From Limisphaerales bacterium (GTDB taxonomy: Bacteria; Verrucomicrobiota; Verrucomicrobiia; Limisphaerales; AAA164-E04), in contig JAMASS010000006.1 of NCBI GenBank assembly GCA_024761205.1, positions 62,001 to 126,000 on the forward strand: DNA of 64,000 bases, given 5' to 3'. Position 1 is the first letter of the stretch; the number at the start of each line of letters is the position of its first letter. The translations under genes were made by a program, and so were the position numbers. The notes under the pieces are model-generated. The model saw only the letters and a program-made list of their open reading frames with translations. It was not told where the DNA came from and did not search any database. Below, piece by piece: positions 30,078 through 38,896 of the stretch.

Positions 30078-30563
30078 ATGAATCAATATGTGCTAAAACA
30101 GAGGGTCTTCTCTTTGGGGGATAACTACATCATTCAGGATGAAAGCGGTCAGGAGAGGTTTAGGTTTGATAGCGCTTTCTTTAGTTTGGGGAAGAAACTG
30201 ACGCTGCAAGATATGGCGGGGCGTGATTTGGTGCTAATCCGGCAGCGCTTGCTCTCGTTTGGGCCGACTTATGAAATCACCGAAGGCGGACGTATGATGG
30301 CGATCGTCAAGAAGAGTCTGTTTACCTTCTTCAATTGCCGATTTACGGTCGACATGCCGGGGCCAGATGATTTGGAGGCGAGTGGGAGTTTTTTGGAATA
30401 TGAGTATGCGTTTATTCGAGGGGGCCATGAGGTTGCCGTCGTGTCGAAAAAGTGGTTTTCCTGGGGGGATACTTATGGGGTGCGGATTGCCGATGGCCAG
30501 GATGATGTCTTGATCCTCGCAAGTACGATCGTCATTGATCTCGCTTGTCACGATGACGATTGA
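30078..30563 (+). CDS. LURP-one-related (Tubby C-terminal-like) protein
   Basis: A 161-residue protein built of short beta strands, starting MNQYVLKQRVFSLGDNYIIQ after a good AAGGAAGG site. Repeated YxxxD/xxGxxxFRF and LFxFFxCRFTV-type strands match the LOR/YxjI family, which shares the Tubby and scramblase barrel fold. The role in bacteria is unclear; membrane or lipid association is suggested for relatives. It converges with ftsK, with 13 bp between stops. It is intact and complete in length. Confidence 0.75.
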   Translation: MNQYVLKQRVFSLGDNYIIQDESGQERFRFDSAFFSLGKKLTLQDMAGRDLVLIRQRLLSFGPTYEITEGGRMMAIVKKSLFTFFNCRFTVDMPGPDDLEASGSFLEYEYAFIRGGHEVAVVSKKWFSWGDTYGVRIADGQDDVLILASTIVIDLACHDDD

Positions 30564-30576
30564 GTTCGACCGCAGT

Positions 30577-33219
30577 TCAATTCGGTAGGCCGTGGCCGTC
30601 CGCGCCGGTGCCGTCCAGGTCGATTAAAATCTCGCGCGGTTCGGCGCCTCGGCTGGGGCCGACGATGCCGCGGTCCTCAATTTCATCCATGATTCGCGCT
30701 GCCCGGGTGTAGCCAATCCGCAATCGGCGTTGCATCAGAGACACGCTGGCTTTTTGTTCGCAGCGAATGATGTCGATGCATTTCTCGATCAGTTCTTCGT
30801 CTTCGGCGGAATCGCCGTCGTTCGCGCTAGGAGAGGATTTGGAGAGTTGTTCGTGGATTTCGGTTTCGTAGCTGGGGGTTCCTTGATGTCCGATGTGGTC
30901 GACAATCTTTTGGATTTCCTCGTCCGTGATCAGCACGCCTTGGGCGCGAATGAGCTTTGCGGAACCGGGTGGGAGGTAGAGCATGTCTCCTTTGCCCAGG
31001 AGCTTGTCGGCACCCATGCTATCGAGGATCGTCCGGGAGTCGGTTTTGGAGGCCACTTGAAAGGCGATTCGGGCGGGAATGTTCGCTTTAATCACTCCGG
31101 TGATGACATCGACGCTCGGGCGTTGGGTAGCCACAATGCAGTGGATGCCGGCAGCACGGGCCATTTGGGTGATTCGGGCAATGGCCATTTCTACATCCGA
31201 CGGGGCGACGAGCATGAGATCCGCGAGCTCGTCAATCACGACGACGATGTAGCTCAGTTTTTCCGGGATCACGACTTCCTCCTCGCGAGGAATAATGATT
31301 TCCTCGTCAATTTCGACGGCGAAACCCTCCCCTTCTTCGCCTTCGGCGGAGCTGTTACAGGGATCGAGTTCGGTTTGTTTTATCACTAGCAGCGACTCGT
31401 TGGGGCGCTCGTTGAAGGACTTGATGTTGCGGACGCCTACTTTGGCGAAGATTTGATAGCGCTTTTCCATTTCATTAACGACCCAGCGGAGGGCGAGGAC
31501 GACCTTTTTGGGGTCGGTGACTACGGGGACGACGAGGTGGGGCAGGGAGTTGTATTGCTGGAGTTCGACCACTTTGGGATCAATCATGACGAAGCGAAGA
31601 TCTTCCGGGGAATAGCGATAGAGCAGGGAGGCGATGATGGCGTTGATGCAGACCGATTTGCCGGAACCGGTGCTGCCAGCGATCAAGAGGTGGGGCATTT
31701 CCGCAAGATCGACGACGATGGGTTTGCCGTAGACGTCCTTTCCGAGTACGAGTGGCAGGCGGGCTTTGGTTCGCGCCCATTCCTCGGACTCGAGCAGATC
31801 GCGGATGATAACTTTGGTTTTATAGACGTTGGGGATTTCGATGCCGACGGAACCCTTACCGGGAACCGGGGCGAGGATGTTGATGTGCTCGGCCTTTAGG
31901 GCGGCGGTGATGTTGTTGCTTAAGTTGCTGATCCGTTCCAGTTTGATGCCGGGAGCCGGATGCAATTCGTAACGGGTAATCGTAGGCCCTTTGGTGATAT
32001 CGCCGAGCGCAACGTCGATCCCGAATTGGGCCAGGGTGGATTGCATGAGCTTGGCATTGGCCATGAGAGAATCCCGCGAATCGGTGCGGATAATATTCGG
32101 GTCTGGCTGGTCGAGAGCGTCGATGGTGGGAAGCGAGTAGTTGCCAATGACCGGGGGGATGGCCACGGCTAAGGCGCGTTTCTGCTTTGATTTTGAGGCT
32201 TTCTTGGATGGTGGAGGCAGGATCATCACGGGTTCCGGAACGTCGGGTGCGCCTGTATCCGAGGCTGAATTGTTTGTCTCGGCGGCGGGCGATCGCCCGA
32301 GAATGTCTTCGGTGATCGTTGCCGTCACCTCCTCGGCGGGAATCGTTTCCCCGAGACCGACATCATCGGAAAGCTCGATGGGAATCTCGTCTTCCTGATT
32401 GGCCTGTGAATCCTTTTGGGAGTGTTGTTTTGGGGGTGATGAGGTAATGCTGTGATCACGGACGGTAGGTTCTGGAAGGGGTTGGATTTTGGGTTCAGTT
32501 GCGTTGGGTTCTTCCTCCTCGGCGCCGGGCTTTTCAACTTTCGTTTGGAGTTGCCTGGCTTCTTTGGCAAGTTTCCGTTCCTGACGCCTCAGTTTTCGCT
32601 CTTCAATGCTGGCGTCTTTGTCGATTCGCTCACGGCGGTCTTGATAGCGTTCCCACAGCTCGGTGAGAAAGGCGACGACATCGAAGTTTGTGAAGGCGAC
32701 GAGACTGGCGGCATAGACCGTCAGGTAGAGTGTTATGGCGCCCATTTCGTTGAAGAAGTAAACGAAAAAGTAATCGTTGAGTATGTGGCCGATGAATCCA
32801 CCCGCTCCCTTTGATGAGATAGCGGATTGCAGCCAGATGAGGGAATCCGAATACAAATCCAACATGCCCATGCAGGAGAGAACAAGGCCTAGGGAGGCTA
32901 GTCGAGCGCGCCAGGATTTGAGTAAATAGTTGAGAATCGGAACATAGTGTGCGAGGCCGAATCCCAGGAGGAGGACTGGCAGGACAAACGCGGCACCACC
33001 AAAGATAAAGAAGCAGACAGAGCCTGCCCACGCACCGAAGCGTCCCATGAGGTTCTGAATGACTTCGTTTGGGGGCTGGCGATTGCTGGCTAAATCGCCC
33101 GCGTCATAGGAGACGAGGGCTCCGAAAAGGAGCACTGCGAAACTGATATAGAGTATCCCGAGGATGTCACCCCACCCGCGTTCCTCCACCTTTGCCTGGG
33201 TGGCTTTCTTTCGTGCCAT
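30577..33219 (-). CDS. ftsK: DNA translocase FtsK/SpoIIIE
   Basis: This 880-residue motor pumps DNA at the septum for chromosome segregation. The N-terminal ~190 residues hold four membrane segments (ILYISFAVLLFGALVSY onward). A charged, proline-rich linker follows. The alpha-beta motor has Walker A IAGSTGSGKSVCINAIIASL near residue 516 and Walker B IVVVIDELADLM. The C-terminal gamma winged helix reads SVSLMQRRLRIGYTRAARIM. An acidic insertion (EGEEGEGFAVEIDEEIIIP) before Walker B is a lineage-type feature. The protein is intact. Confidence 0.95.
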   Translation of the reverse strand: MARKKATQAKVEERGWGDILGILYISFAVLLFGALVSYDAGDLASNRQPPNEVIQNLMGRFGAWAGSVCFFIFGGAAFVLPVLLLGFGLAHYVPILNYLLKSWRARLASLGLVLSCMGMLDLYSDSLIWLQSAISSKGAGGFIGHILNDYFFVYFFNEMGAITLYLTVYAASLVAFTNFDVVAFLTELWERYQDRRERIDKDASIEERKLRRQERKLAKEARQLQTKVEKPGAEEEEPNATEPKIQPLPEPTVRDHSITSSPPKQHSQKDSQANQEDEIPIELSDDVGLGETIPAEEVTATITEDILGRSPAAETNNSASDTGAPDVPEPVMILPPPSKKASKSKQKRALAVAIPPVIGNYSLPTIDALDQPDPNIIRTDSRDSLMANAKLMQSTLAQFGIDVALGDITKGPTITRYELHPAPGIKLERISNLSNNITAALKAEHINILAPVPGKGSVGIEIPNVYKTKVIIRDLLESEEWARTKARLPLVLGKDVYGKPIVVDLAEMPHLLIAGSTGSGKSVCINAIIASLLYRYSPEDLRFVMIDPKVVELQQYNSLPHLVVPVVTDPKKVVLALRWVVNEMEKRYQIFAKVGVRNIKSFNERPNESLLVIKQTELDPCNSSAEGEEGEGFAVEIDEEIIIPREEEVVIPEKLSYIVVVIDELADLMLVAPSDVEMAIARITQMARAAGIHCIVATQRPSVDVITGVIKANIPARIAFQVASKTDSRTILDSMGADKLLGKGDMLYLPPGSAKLIRAQGVLITDEEIQKIVDHIGHQGTPSYETEIHEQLSKSSPSANDGDSAEDEELIEKCIDIIRCEQKASVSLMQRRLRIGYTRAARIMDEIEDRGIVGPSRGAEPREILIDLDGTGADGHGLPN

Positions 33220-33520
33220 GTGTGGCGCTTAATATAGCGCAGGTTTGGTTGAAAAGAAATGTTGGATTGTCAAATTGGTTATTGGACCGCGTCCGAATGT
33301 TGTCCCGGTGGCTTGGGAATCCTTCGAGGCGGTTTGTCTGGGAGGGATTTTCTTCGTTTCAAGTTTTGAGTTTCTCTCGTTGATGTTTGAATTCCAGCCG
33401 TGACAGACGTGTCTGTTCAGGAGATTGAGATGATTTCATATGAAAAGGATTCGCTAGGTCGAGTCATTTTTTTGTCGGTTTTCTTTGGGGCGGGATTGCT
33501 GCTCTTTCGGCGAAGGGGAA
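33220..33520. other. ftsK upstream region
   Basis: No gene is seen. A short imperfect inverted repeat, TGGCGCT-taat-ATAGCGCA (33223-33241), sits directly upstream of the ftsK start and could affect its expression. The rest is featureless. Confidence 0.35.
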
Positions 33521-33896
33521 ACGGGTGATGGTCGAGATGTCACTCGGTTCGATGATTTTCAAGATGTGGTCGGTGTGGCCTTGAAGACGGTCGCCAATTT
33601 CAAAAAGTTGACGCGCGAAGGATTTTATGATGAGAGGGCTTTTTATCGGGTGATCAAGGGTTTCGTCGTCTATGGTGGCGGTCCGTTGATGAAAGAGCGG
33701 TTTCGGGCGTCCCAATGGGGCACAAGACGGGCCAGGATATTCGATCACTGCGGAGTTAAATGCCCGAGAACATACCTTTAGGTTGATTTTAATGGTGCAC
33801 CAGGGCAATCCCAACAAGGCTGGCAGTCAATTCTTGCTCTGTCTGAATGCTGATCCAGCCCTGAATCGACGTTATGCAGTGTTTGGAAAACTGGTT
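33521..33896 (+). pseudogene. truncated, frameshifted peptidyl-prolyl cis-trans isomerase (cyclophilin type)
   Basis: The fragments run VMVEMSLGSMIFKMW, then TVANFKKLTREGFYDERAFY, RVIKGFVVYGGGPL, then SITAELNAREHTFRLILMVH, PNKAGSQFLLCLNADPALNR and YAVFGKLV. These are successive cyclophilin motifs (TVANFxxLxxxGFYDGxxFHRVIxGFxxQGGDP and AGSQFFICxxxxxxLDxxYxVFGxV). Two frame breaks occur (near 33575 and 33720). The protein is cut after FGKLV, where the frame runs directly into restriction-enzyme sequence. The remaining ~20-30 C-terminal residues are not found after the island. Confidence 0.8.
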
Positions 33897-34289
33897 TGGA
33901 TGGACCTAACCGATCAGGGAAGATTTGGATATGATGAAGGAAAAGTGTTTTGCACCAATACAGCTTTCATAATGACAGGTCAGTCAATTAAATATCTATG
34001 CCCTCTCCTCAATTCAAATCTGATTACCTGGTTTATGCGTCATACTAGCCTAAATTCCGGGATGGGAGTTACCCGCTGGATAGTATTCACCGTTGAAGCC
34101 ATCTCTATCCCCCAAATCCCCGCATCCGATCAAAAATCATTCATCCAACTGCTTGACCGCATCCTTGCCGCCAAAGAGAAAGACCCGAACGCCGATATCA
34201 CCGCCTTGGAAGCCGAAATAGACTCGCTGGTTTATCAACTTTACGGTCTGACCAGTAAAGAAATAGAAATTGTGGAAGGACTAGGCTAA
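33890..34289 (+). pseudogene. C-terminal fragment of a TaqI-like/type IIG specificity domain, fused to the isomerase frame
   Basis: From LVWMDLTDQGRFGYDEG on, this fragment matches the separate minus-strand fragment at 34291-35100 residue by residue: LVW, GRFxYDE, FxMTGxSxKYLCxLLN, SGMGxxxW, VExIxIPxI. These are features of the target-recognition domain of Eco57I/TaqI-like restriction-methylases. It ends ALEAEIDSLVYQLYGLTSKE IEIVEGLG, the usual C-terminal helix of this group. It has no own start; the open frame begins in the isomerase remnant. Without the methylase and nuclease parts it is unlikely to be functional. Confidence 0.75.
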
Positions 34290-34290
34290 T

Positions 34291-35100
34291 TCAGAACATT
34301 TCTTCAATTAACTGAGTTTCTCGTTTGGAGAGCATGTAATTATCATAAGTCAATCTGTTGATTTCTTTTTCCCATTTTCTGGTATCAGCTTCGGGGTCTG
34401 CTTTCTTAGTAATAAGGATTTTGTCTACCAAATCTATAAATGGCTGCTGCTTGGTTTTGGAGAGTTTCGGAATAGGAATGGTTTCGACATAGACTTTTTT
34501 CCACTGAAATGTCCCCATACCGGATGTTGGTGCCACTTGCTGAAGAAACCAGCGTATCAATTCCGCATTTAGCAGAGCGCATAAGTACTTCAAACTACTA
34601 CCGGTCATCATAAATGACGAGTCTAGGCAGTACATTCGGTTTTCATCATAAGCAAAGCGTCCGCTTTCAACCAGTGTAATCCAAACCAGTTTATCGCGCA
34701 TAAACTGCTTGTAGGCCCCAGAATTAAAATAATCCACCTGAAGTTCGTACCATTTGTATGGCACAAATAGGTTGCCGTTTCTGTCTCGCCTTGCCCCGCC
34801 AGTTCTCTTTTCGAGAGCCTCCCGATGAGGCAATAGGTGTCGTTTAATGGCTGGGTAGTTGTCTATTTCTATTCCCGAATAAGAATAGATTAGCCACAAC
34901 TCCGCCCACTGTGCCTGATACCGCTTGATGTCTCGCCCGCGCAGGATCGGTTTCAGCAATTCTTCAGACTTGGGGTCCTCGGCAACTAATGCGTCTTTAT
35001 CCGCTTTATCGACGATAAAGGCGGCATTGTAGCCGGTCTTTATTCCGTAGTTAATGGAAAAATCATGATTTGGCACGCACCGCCCACAGAAACCCGACTC
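34291..35100 (-). pseudogene. truncated restriction-methylase specificity domain
   Basis: An open frame of 291 codons reads from 35166, but the first ~25 residues are antisense to another fragment, so true homology begins near DFSINYGIKTGYNAAFIVDK. ELLKPILRGRDIKRYQAQWA, NLFVPYKWYELQVDYF, LVWITLVESGRFAYDENRMY and SGMGTFQWKKVYVETIPIPK follow. These are the TaqI-like C-terminal specificity domain of class I SAM-dependent restriction enzymes. The methylase (NPPY) part is absent. It ends one base from the convergent plus-strand fragment, so two related tails lie stop to stop. Confidence 0.75.
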
Positions 35101-35139
35101 ATCAACCCGCGAACGGTGATGAGGTAACAGCGTCCATTG

Positions 35140-35283
35140 GTGCAGCTGGCGGAGCACATCCTGCAAGCCAAAGCCGACAACCCGGAGGCTGACACCAGCG
35201 CGGATGAAGCAAAGATTGACCGACTGGTCTATGGGCTGTACAATCTCACAGAAAAAGAAATCTCAACAGTGGAGATAAGGTAA
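35140..35283 (+). pseudogene. third specificity-domain tail
   Basis: A plus-strand frame reads VQLAEHILQAKADNPEADTS, then DEAKIDRLVYGLYNLTEKEI STVEIR and stop. It equals the C-terminal helix of the two neighbouring fragments (AKxxDPxADxxxxExxIDxLVYxLYxLTxxEIxxVE). It ends seven bases before the methyltransferase ATG, so a complete restriction-methylase gene once preceded the methyltransferase in this operon. Confidence 0.7.
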
Positions 35284-35289
35284 GAAGAT

Positions 35290-36405
35290 ATGAAAACGGC
35301 GATGTTAAAACCGACCTTTCATAAACTGCGGCAAGACGCAACGATCAGGTTGGAAACATCCGAACTTAGAGCCGTTGACTTTTTTTGCGGCGGCGGAGGA
35401 ATGACTTATGGCATGAAGCAAGCAAGCATTAATGTAATTGCCGGTTTGGATAGTGACAAAAACTGTAAAGAAACCTATGTTAAAAACAACCCTGACGCTC
35501 AATTTATCCTAGCTGATATTACCCAAGCAGAAATAACAATTCTCTCCGATATAGGAATTAAGACTAATGATGACAACCTTGTTTTTATCGGTTGTAGCCC
35601 ATGTCAATATTGGAGCATTATCAATACCGATCGTCGAAAATCTGAAAAAGACGTAAATCTTCTTGCTTGTTTTCAGAAGTTCGTAAAACACTACAATCCC
35701 GGCTATGTTGTTATAGAAAATGTCCCCGGAATAAAACGTAATGGTGATAAAAGCAAATTGCACACTTTTATTAATTTTTTGAAGAAGCACGGATATGGTT
35801 TTGATGAAAGTATCATCAATGCCAATCTCTACGGTGTTCCTCAGAGTAGAAAACGGTTTGTTCTTATTGCTTCTCGTGTAAGGAAGCACATAAAGTTACC
35901 GGCACCTGATGATTCCGGTCCTGTCGTGAGAAACTTTATAGGACATAAGAACGGTTTTAAAAAAATTACCGCCGGACATAAAGATAAGACAGACTTTAAA
36001 CACAGTTGTGCCGGGTTATCGGAGGTTATGCTCAAAAGGCTTGCCTTAACTCCCAAAAACGGGGGCACAAGAAAATCCTGGAGTGTACGCGAGAACTTGC
36101 AGATCAATGCCTATAAAGGGCGGGATGGCTGTTTTAGAGACGTGTACGGCAGGATGTTTTGGGGTAAGCCGGCTCCTACAATAACTACGCGTTTTACCAG
36201 CATATCTAACGGCAGATTCGGACATCCTGACGAAGATAGAGCGATCTCGTTGAGAGAAGGGGCTACTTTGCAAACGTTCCCACGAAGTTACGTGTTCCGT
36301 TCAAACAGCATGACAACCATGGCCAAACTGATCGGCAACGCCGTGCCGCCTGAGTTGGCAAGGAGAATAGGACTTGCTTTACAAGACAAAAGCGATAGGA
36401 GGTAA
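35290..36405 (+). CDS. DNA (cytosine-5) methyltransferase of the R-M operon
   Basis: The 371-residue protein shows C5-methyltransferase motifs in order: motif I AVDFFCGGGGMTYGM, motif IV GCSPCQYWS with the catalytic cysteine near residue 105, motif VI VVIENVPGI, motif VIII PQSRKRFVLIASR, motif IX with REGATLQTFP, and motif X LIGNAVPPELARRIG. It would protect the host sites from the partner nuclease. It is the first intact gene of an AT-rich operon (methyltransferase, GHKL-nuclease, Vsr). The 3-bp gap and strong AGGAGGT site before the next gene indicate tight coupling. Recognition sequence unknown. Confidence 0.92.
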   Translation: MKTAMLKPTFHKLRQDATIRLETSELRAVDFFCGGGGMTYGMKQASINVIAGLDSDKNCKETYVKNNPDAQFILADITQAEITILSDIGIKTNDDNLVFIGCSPCQYWSIINTDRRKSEKDVNLLACFQKFVKHYNPGYVVIENVPGIKRNGDKSKLHTFINFLKKHGYGFDESIINANLYGVPQSRKRFVLIASRVRKHIKLPAPDDSGPVVRNFIGHKNGFKKITAGHKDKTDFKHSCAGLSEVMLKRLALTPKNGGTRKSWSVRENLQINAYKGRDGCFRDVYGRMFWGKPAPTITTRFTSISNGRFGHPDEDRAISLREGATLQTFPRSYVFRSNSMTTMAKLIGNAVPPELARRIGLALQDKSDRR

Positions 36406-36408
36406 ACC

Positions 36409-38277
36409 ATGACCGAACAAAAAACAGTAAAAATGAGCTTTGACCCCAACACCATTGAGCATTTGGGGGTCCAAATGTATAGCACGCTACCACCGGTTAT
36501 AGCAGAGTTGGTAGCTAATGCCTACGATGCCGATGCGTCAAGTGTGAAGATATCCCTGGAGGATAAGGGAAAGAAGAGAATTATTATCGAAGACAACGGA
36601 CACGGGATGTCTTTTGAAGACTTGGAGGCAAAATTTCTGAAGATTGGCCGCAATAGAAGAGAGAAAAATAATAACCAATATTCGGAATCCGGGGAAAGAA
36701 AGGTTATCGGGAAAAAGGGCATCGGCAAACTGTCGTTTTTCGGCATTGCCGGTCATGTGGAGATAGCTACTTGTAGAGACAGCAAAGAAAACATCTTTGA
36801 AATGGACTGGGGCGGTATAAAACAATCTGACAAGGAATATCATGCCCCGGTTACGAAGCATGATGCCTCTTGTACTAAGGAACAGTCCGGAACTAAGGTC
36901 ACATTGACTGACATCAGAAGGAAAACCCCTTTTGAACCCGACAAATTAGCCGTTGGTTTGGCCAGGAAATTTTCAGTCTTTAATGAAGCAGGTTTCAAAG
37001 CGGAGATTATCCACAATCAAGAGCAGTTCATAAAAGTAACTGATAAAATGAAATACGAGGGCATTGATAGCGAATATCCTTGTGACTTTCCTTATTCGGA
37101 AGTTGATCCTCAATATGAATATGCCGGGCAAATTACCGGTAAAATTATATCGGCAAAAACCCCGGTTGTGTCATCAATGAAAGGAATAGCCCTGTTTTCA
37201 AGAGGGAAGCTCGTAAACGATCATGAATTTTATGGAGAAAAAGCATCCAGTCATGGTTATGCATATTTAACAGGGTGGCTGGATGTGGATTTTATAGATG
37301 AATGGAAACAGGATGTTATCGGAACAAATAGACAATCTTTAAATTGGGAAAATGAGAAGACTACCGAACTAAGAAATTATTTACAGAAGGTTGTGAAAAA
37401 GATTTATTTGGAACGACGTAAGAAAACTGAGGAAAAGAAAAAAGCAGATATCAAGAAGAAAAAGGGGACGGATATCGATCAGTGGTTAGAAGGTCTGCCG
37501 AAATGTGAAAGAGCATTGGCTGACAAAATAGTCAAACAAATTATTACGAGTGAGGGTATTGATACGGAAAAAGCCGGCGAATTGGTTAGTTACGTGCAAG
37601 ACGCCTTCCAGTTTAAGGCATTTAAAGATTTTGCAAAAGAAATTGCTGAGACGGAAGTGATAGAAAGTACTAAGTTCGTCGAATTACTCAAAGAATGGCA
37701 GCTTGTCGAAGCGAAAGAACTGTATCGACTTTCCATAGGTAGAATATCCACGATTAAAGAACTTTCCAAACATATAGAAGAAAATTCCAAAGAAGTGCCT
37801 ACAATGCATCAATTTTTCAAAGAGTTTCCTTGGTTGCTCGACCCCAGAATAATTGAATTCAAACACGAGTTTTCCTTCTCAAAATTTCTCAAGGAAAAGT
37901 TTCCTGATAAAAAATTGGAAGAGGCCGACAGAAGAATAGATTTTGTATGTACGAGTGTTTCCAACAGTTTGTTCATTATTGAATTGAAAAGGCCCGGGCA
38001 TAAAATAACGACCAAGGACTTGGACCAGGCCGCACGCTATAGGTCCTTCTTACAGAATTATATTGGCAATACACCTGAGTCCGCTGGCCAAATAGATGCT
38101 TATGTGGTCGGCGGTAAATATGCTATTGACCATTTTACGAAATCAGAAATTGACTATCGTAAGAAATCCGGGATATTCGTGAAGACTTACTCTGAACTTT
38201 TGCGGAACGCAAAAACATACCATCAAGAATTCATTGACAAATACAAAGAACTGCAAAAGATCAGGCAGAAATTATGA
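36409..38277 (+). CDS. MORC/MutL-like GHKL ATPase fused to a PD-(D/E)xK-type nuclease domain
   Basis: A 622-residue protein. The N-terminal GHKL ATPase shows the N-box ELVANAYDADA, G1 EDNGHGMS and G2 GKKGIGKLSFFG, followed by an S5-like transducer. A charged linker with coiled-coil character (RRKKTEEKKKADIKKKKG) comes next. The C-terminal domain ends with DRRIDFVCTSVSNSLFIIEL KRPG near residues 507-530, the D...ExK arrangement of the DUF4263/Shedu-like nuclease group. Proteins of this design occur as BbrUII/HgiDII-type restriction components, described as MutL/MORC homologues in R-M systems, next to C5 methyltransferases and Vsr. ATP-driven clamping could gate cleavage. No defect is visible. 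Confidence 0.82.
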   Translation: MTEQKTVKMSFDPNTIEHLGVQMYSTLPPVIAELVANAYDADASSVKISLEDKGKKRIIIEDNGHGMSFEDLEAKFLKIGRNRREKNNNQYSESGERKVIGKKGIGKLSFFGIAGHVEIATCRDSKENIFEMDWGGIKQSDKEYHAPVTKHDASCTKEQSGTKVTLTDIRRKTPFEPDKLAVGLARKFSVFNEAGFKAEIIHNQEQFIKVTDKMKYEGIDSEYPCDFPYSEVDPQYEYAGQITGKIISAKTPVVSSMKGIALFSRGKLVNDHEFYGEKASSHGYAYLTGWLDVDFIDEWKQDVIGTNRQSLNWENEKTTELRNYLQKVVKKIYLERRKKTEEKKKADIKKKKGTDIDQWLEGLPKCERALADKIVKQIITSEGIDTEKAGELVSYVQDAFQFKAFKDFAKEIAETEVIESTKFVELLKEWQLVEAKELYRLSIGRISTIKELSKHIEENSKEVPTMHQFFKEFPWLLDPRIIEFKHEFSFSKFLKEKFPDKKLEEADRRIDFVCTSVSNSLFIIELKRPGHKITTKDLDQAARYRSFLQNYIGNTPESAGQIDAYVVGGKYAIDHFTKSEIDYRKKSGIFVKTYSELLRNAKTYHQEFIDKYKELQKIRQKL

Positions 38278-38720
38278 ATGATATTTACTCTATTCGGAAA
38301 CGTAGCGAGATCATGTCGCATATATCCGGTAAAGATACAAAACCTGAAGCTATAGTCCGCAAGTACCTGTTCTCTCAAGGATTTAGATATAAAAAACACG
38401 TCAGTAATTTGCCCGGGAACCCTGACTTGGTTTTACCTAAATACAAAACGGTTATTTTTGTCCACGGATGTTTTTGGCACGGACATACTTGTCTCCGAGG
38501 AAAATCACCGGAAACAAACAGAGATTTTTGGACCAAAAAAATAAATCGGAATAAACAGAGAGATTTGGAAAATATTGATAAATTGAAAACTGTCGGTTGG
38601 CATCCGATAACGATTTGGCAGTGCGAAATCAGTGGCAAGCGGAAAGAGCGTCAGAAAATGAGCGAAGTATGTCAAAAGATAAGATCATACAATGTGTCTT
38701 TAATTAAAGTGACTTCTTGA
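38274..38720 (+). CDS. vsr: very short patch repair endonuclease (Vsr)
   Basis: A 148-residue protein. RSEIMSHISGKDTKPEAIVR, the catalytic-core NPDLVLPKYKTVIFVHGCFWH and WHGHTC match Vsr, and the zinc-binding cysteines and histidines are present. Vsr nicks T:G mismatches arising when 5-methylcytosine deaminates. It overlaps the preceding gene by four bases (ATGA), so it is co-translated and probably repairs mutations at sites of the operon's own methyltransferase. It may also supply the nicking activity of the R-M system, as suggested for related operons. Confidence 0.92.
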   Translation: MNDIYSIRKRSEIMSHISGKDTKPEAIVRKYLFSQGFRYKKHVSNLPGNPDLVLPKYKTVIFVHGCFWHGHTCLRGKSPETNRDFWTKKINRNKQRDLENIDKLKTVGWHPITIWQCEISGKRKERQKMSEVCQKIRSYNVSLIKVTS

Positions 38721-38780
38721 ATGGCATATACACCGCTACCGCTTGGACAAGCTGATAACCCAAATTGCAACTTATCTTAA
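38721..38780 (+). pseudogene. 19-codon truncated ORF abutting vsr
   Basis: An ATG follows the vsr TGA with no gap and reads MAYTPLPLGQADNPNCNLS, then stop. The base composition changes from AT-rich to GC-rich right after 38780. This looks like the first codons of a fourth operon gene cut off at the island border. I cannot name the gene. Confidence 0.4.
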
Positions 38781-38896
38781 GCACCCTTTGGGACACGGAC
38801 ATTTTTTGTCCACGCCGGCAGCCGCGGTTTCGAGCCACTGTTGCGGACAGAAGAGGCCCGCGCTCCTATCAGATACCCCGGCGCGAACAGCGTCGG

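Noticed and set aside
30730-31389. 219-codon open frame on the plus strand inside ftsK
   Set aside because: It is antisense to the conserved FtsK motor domain; its composition (runs of D, F, V) is the mirror of that gene, and it has no motif.
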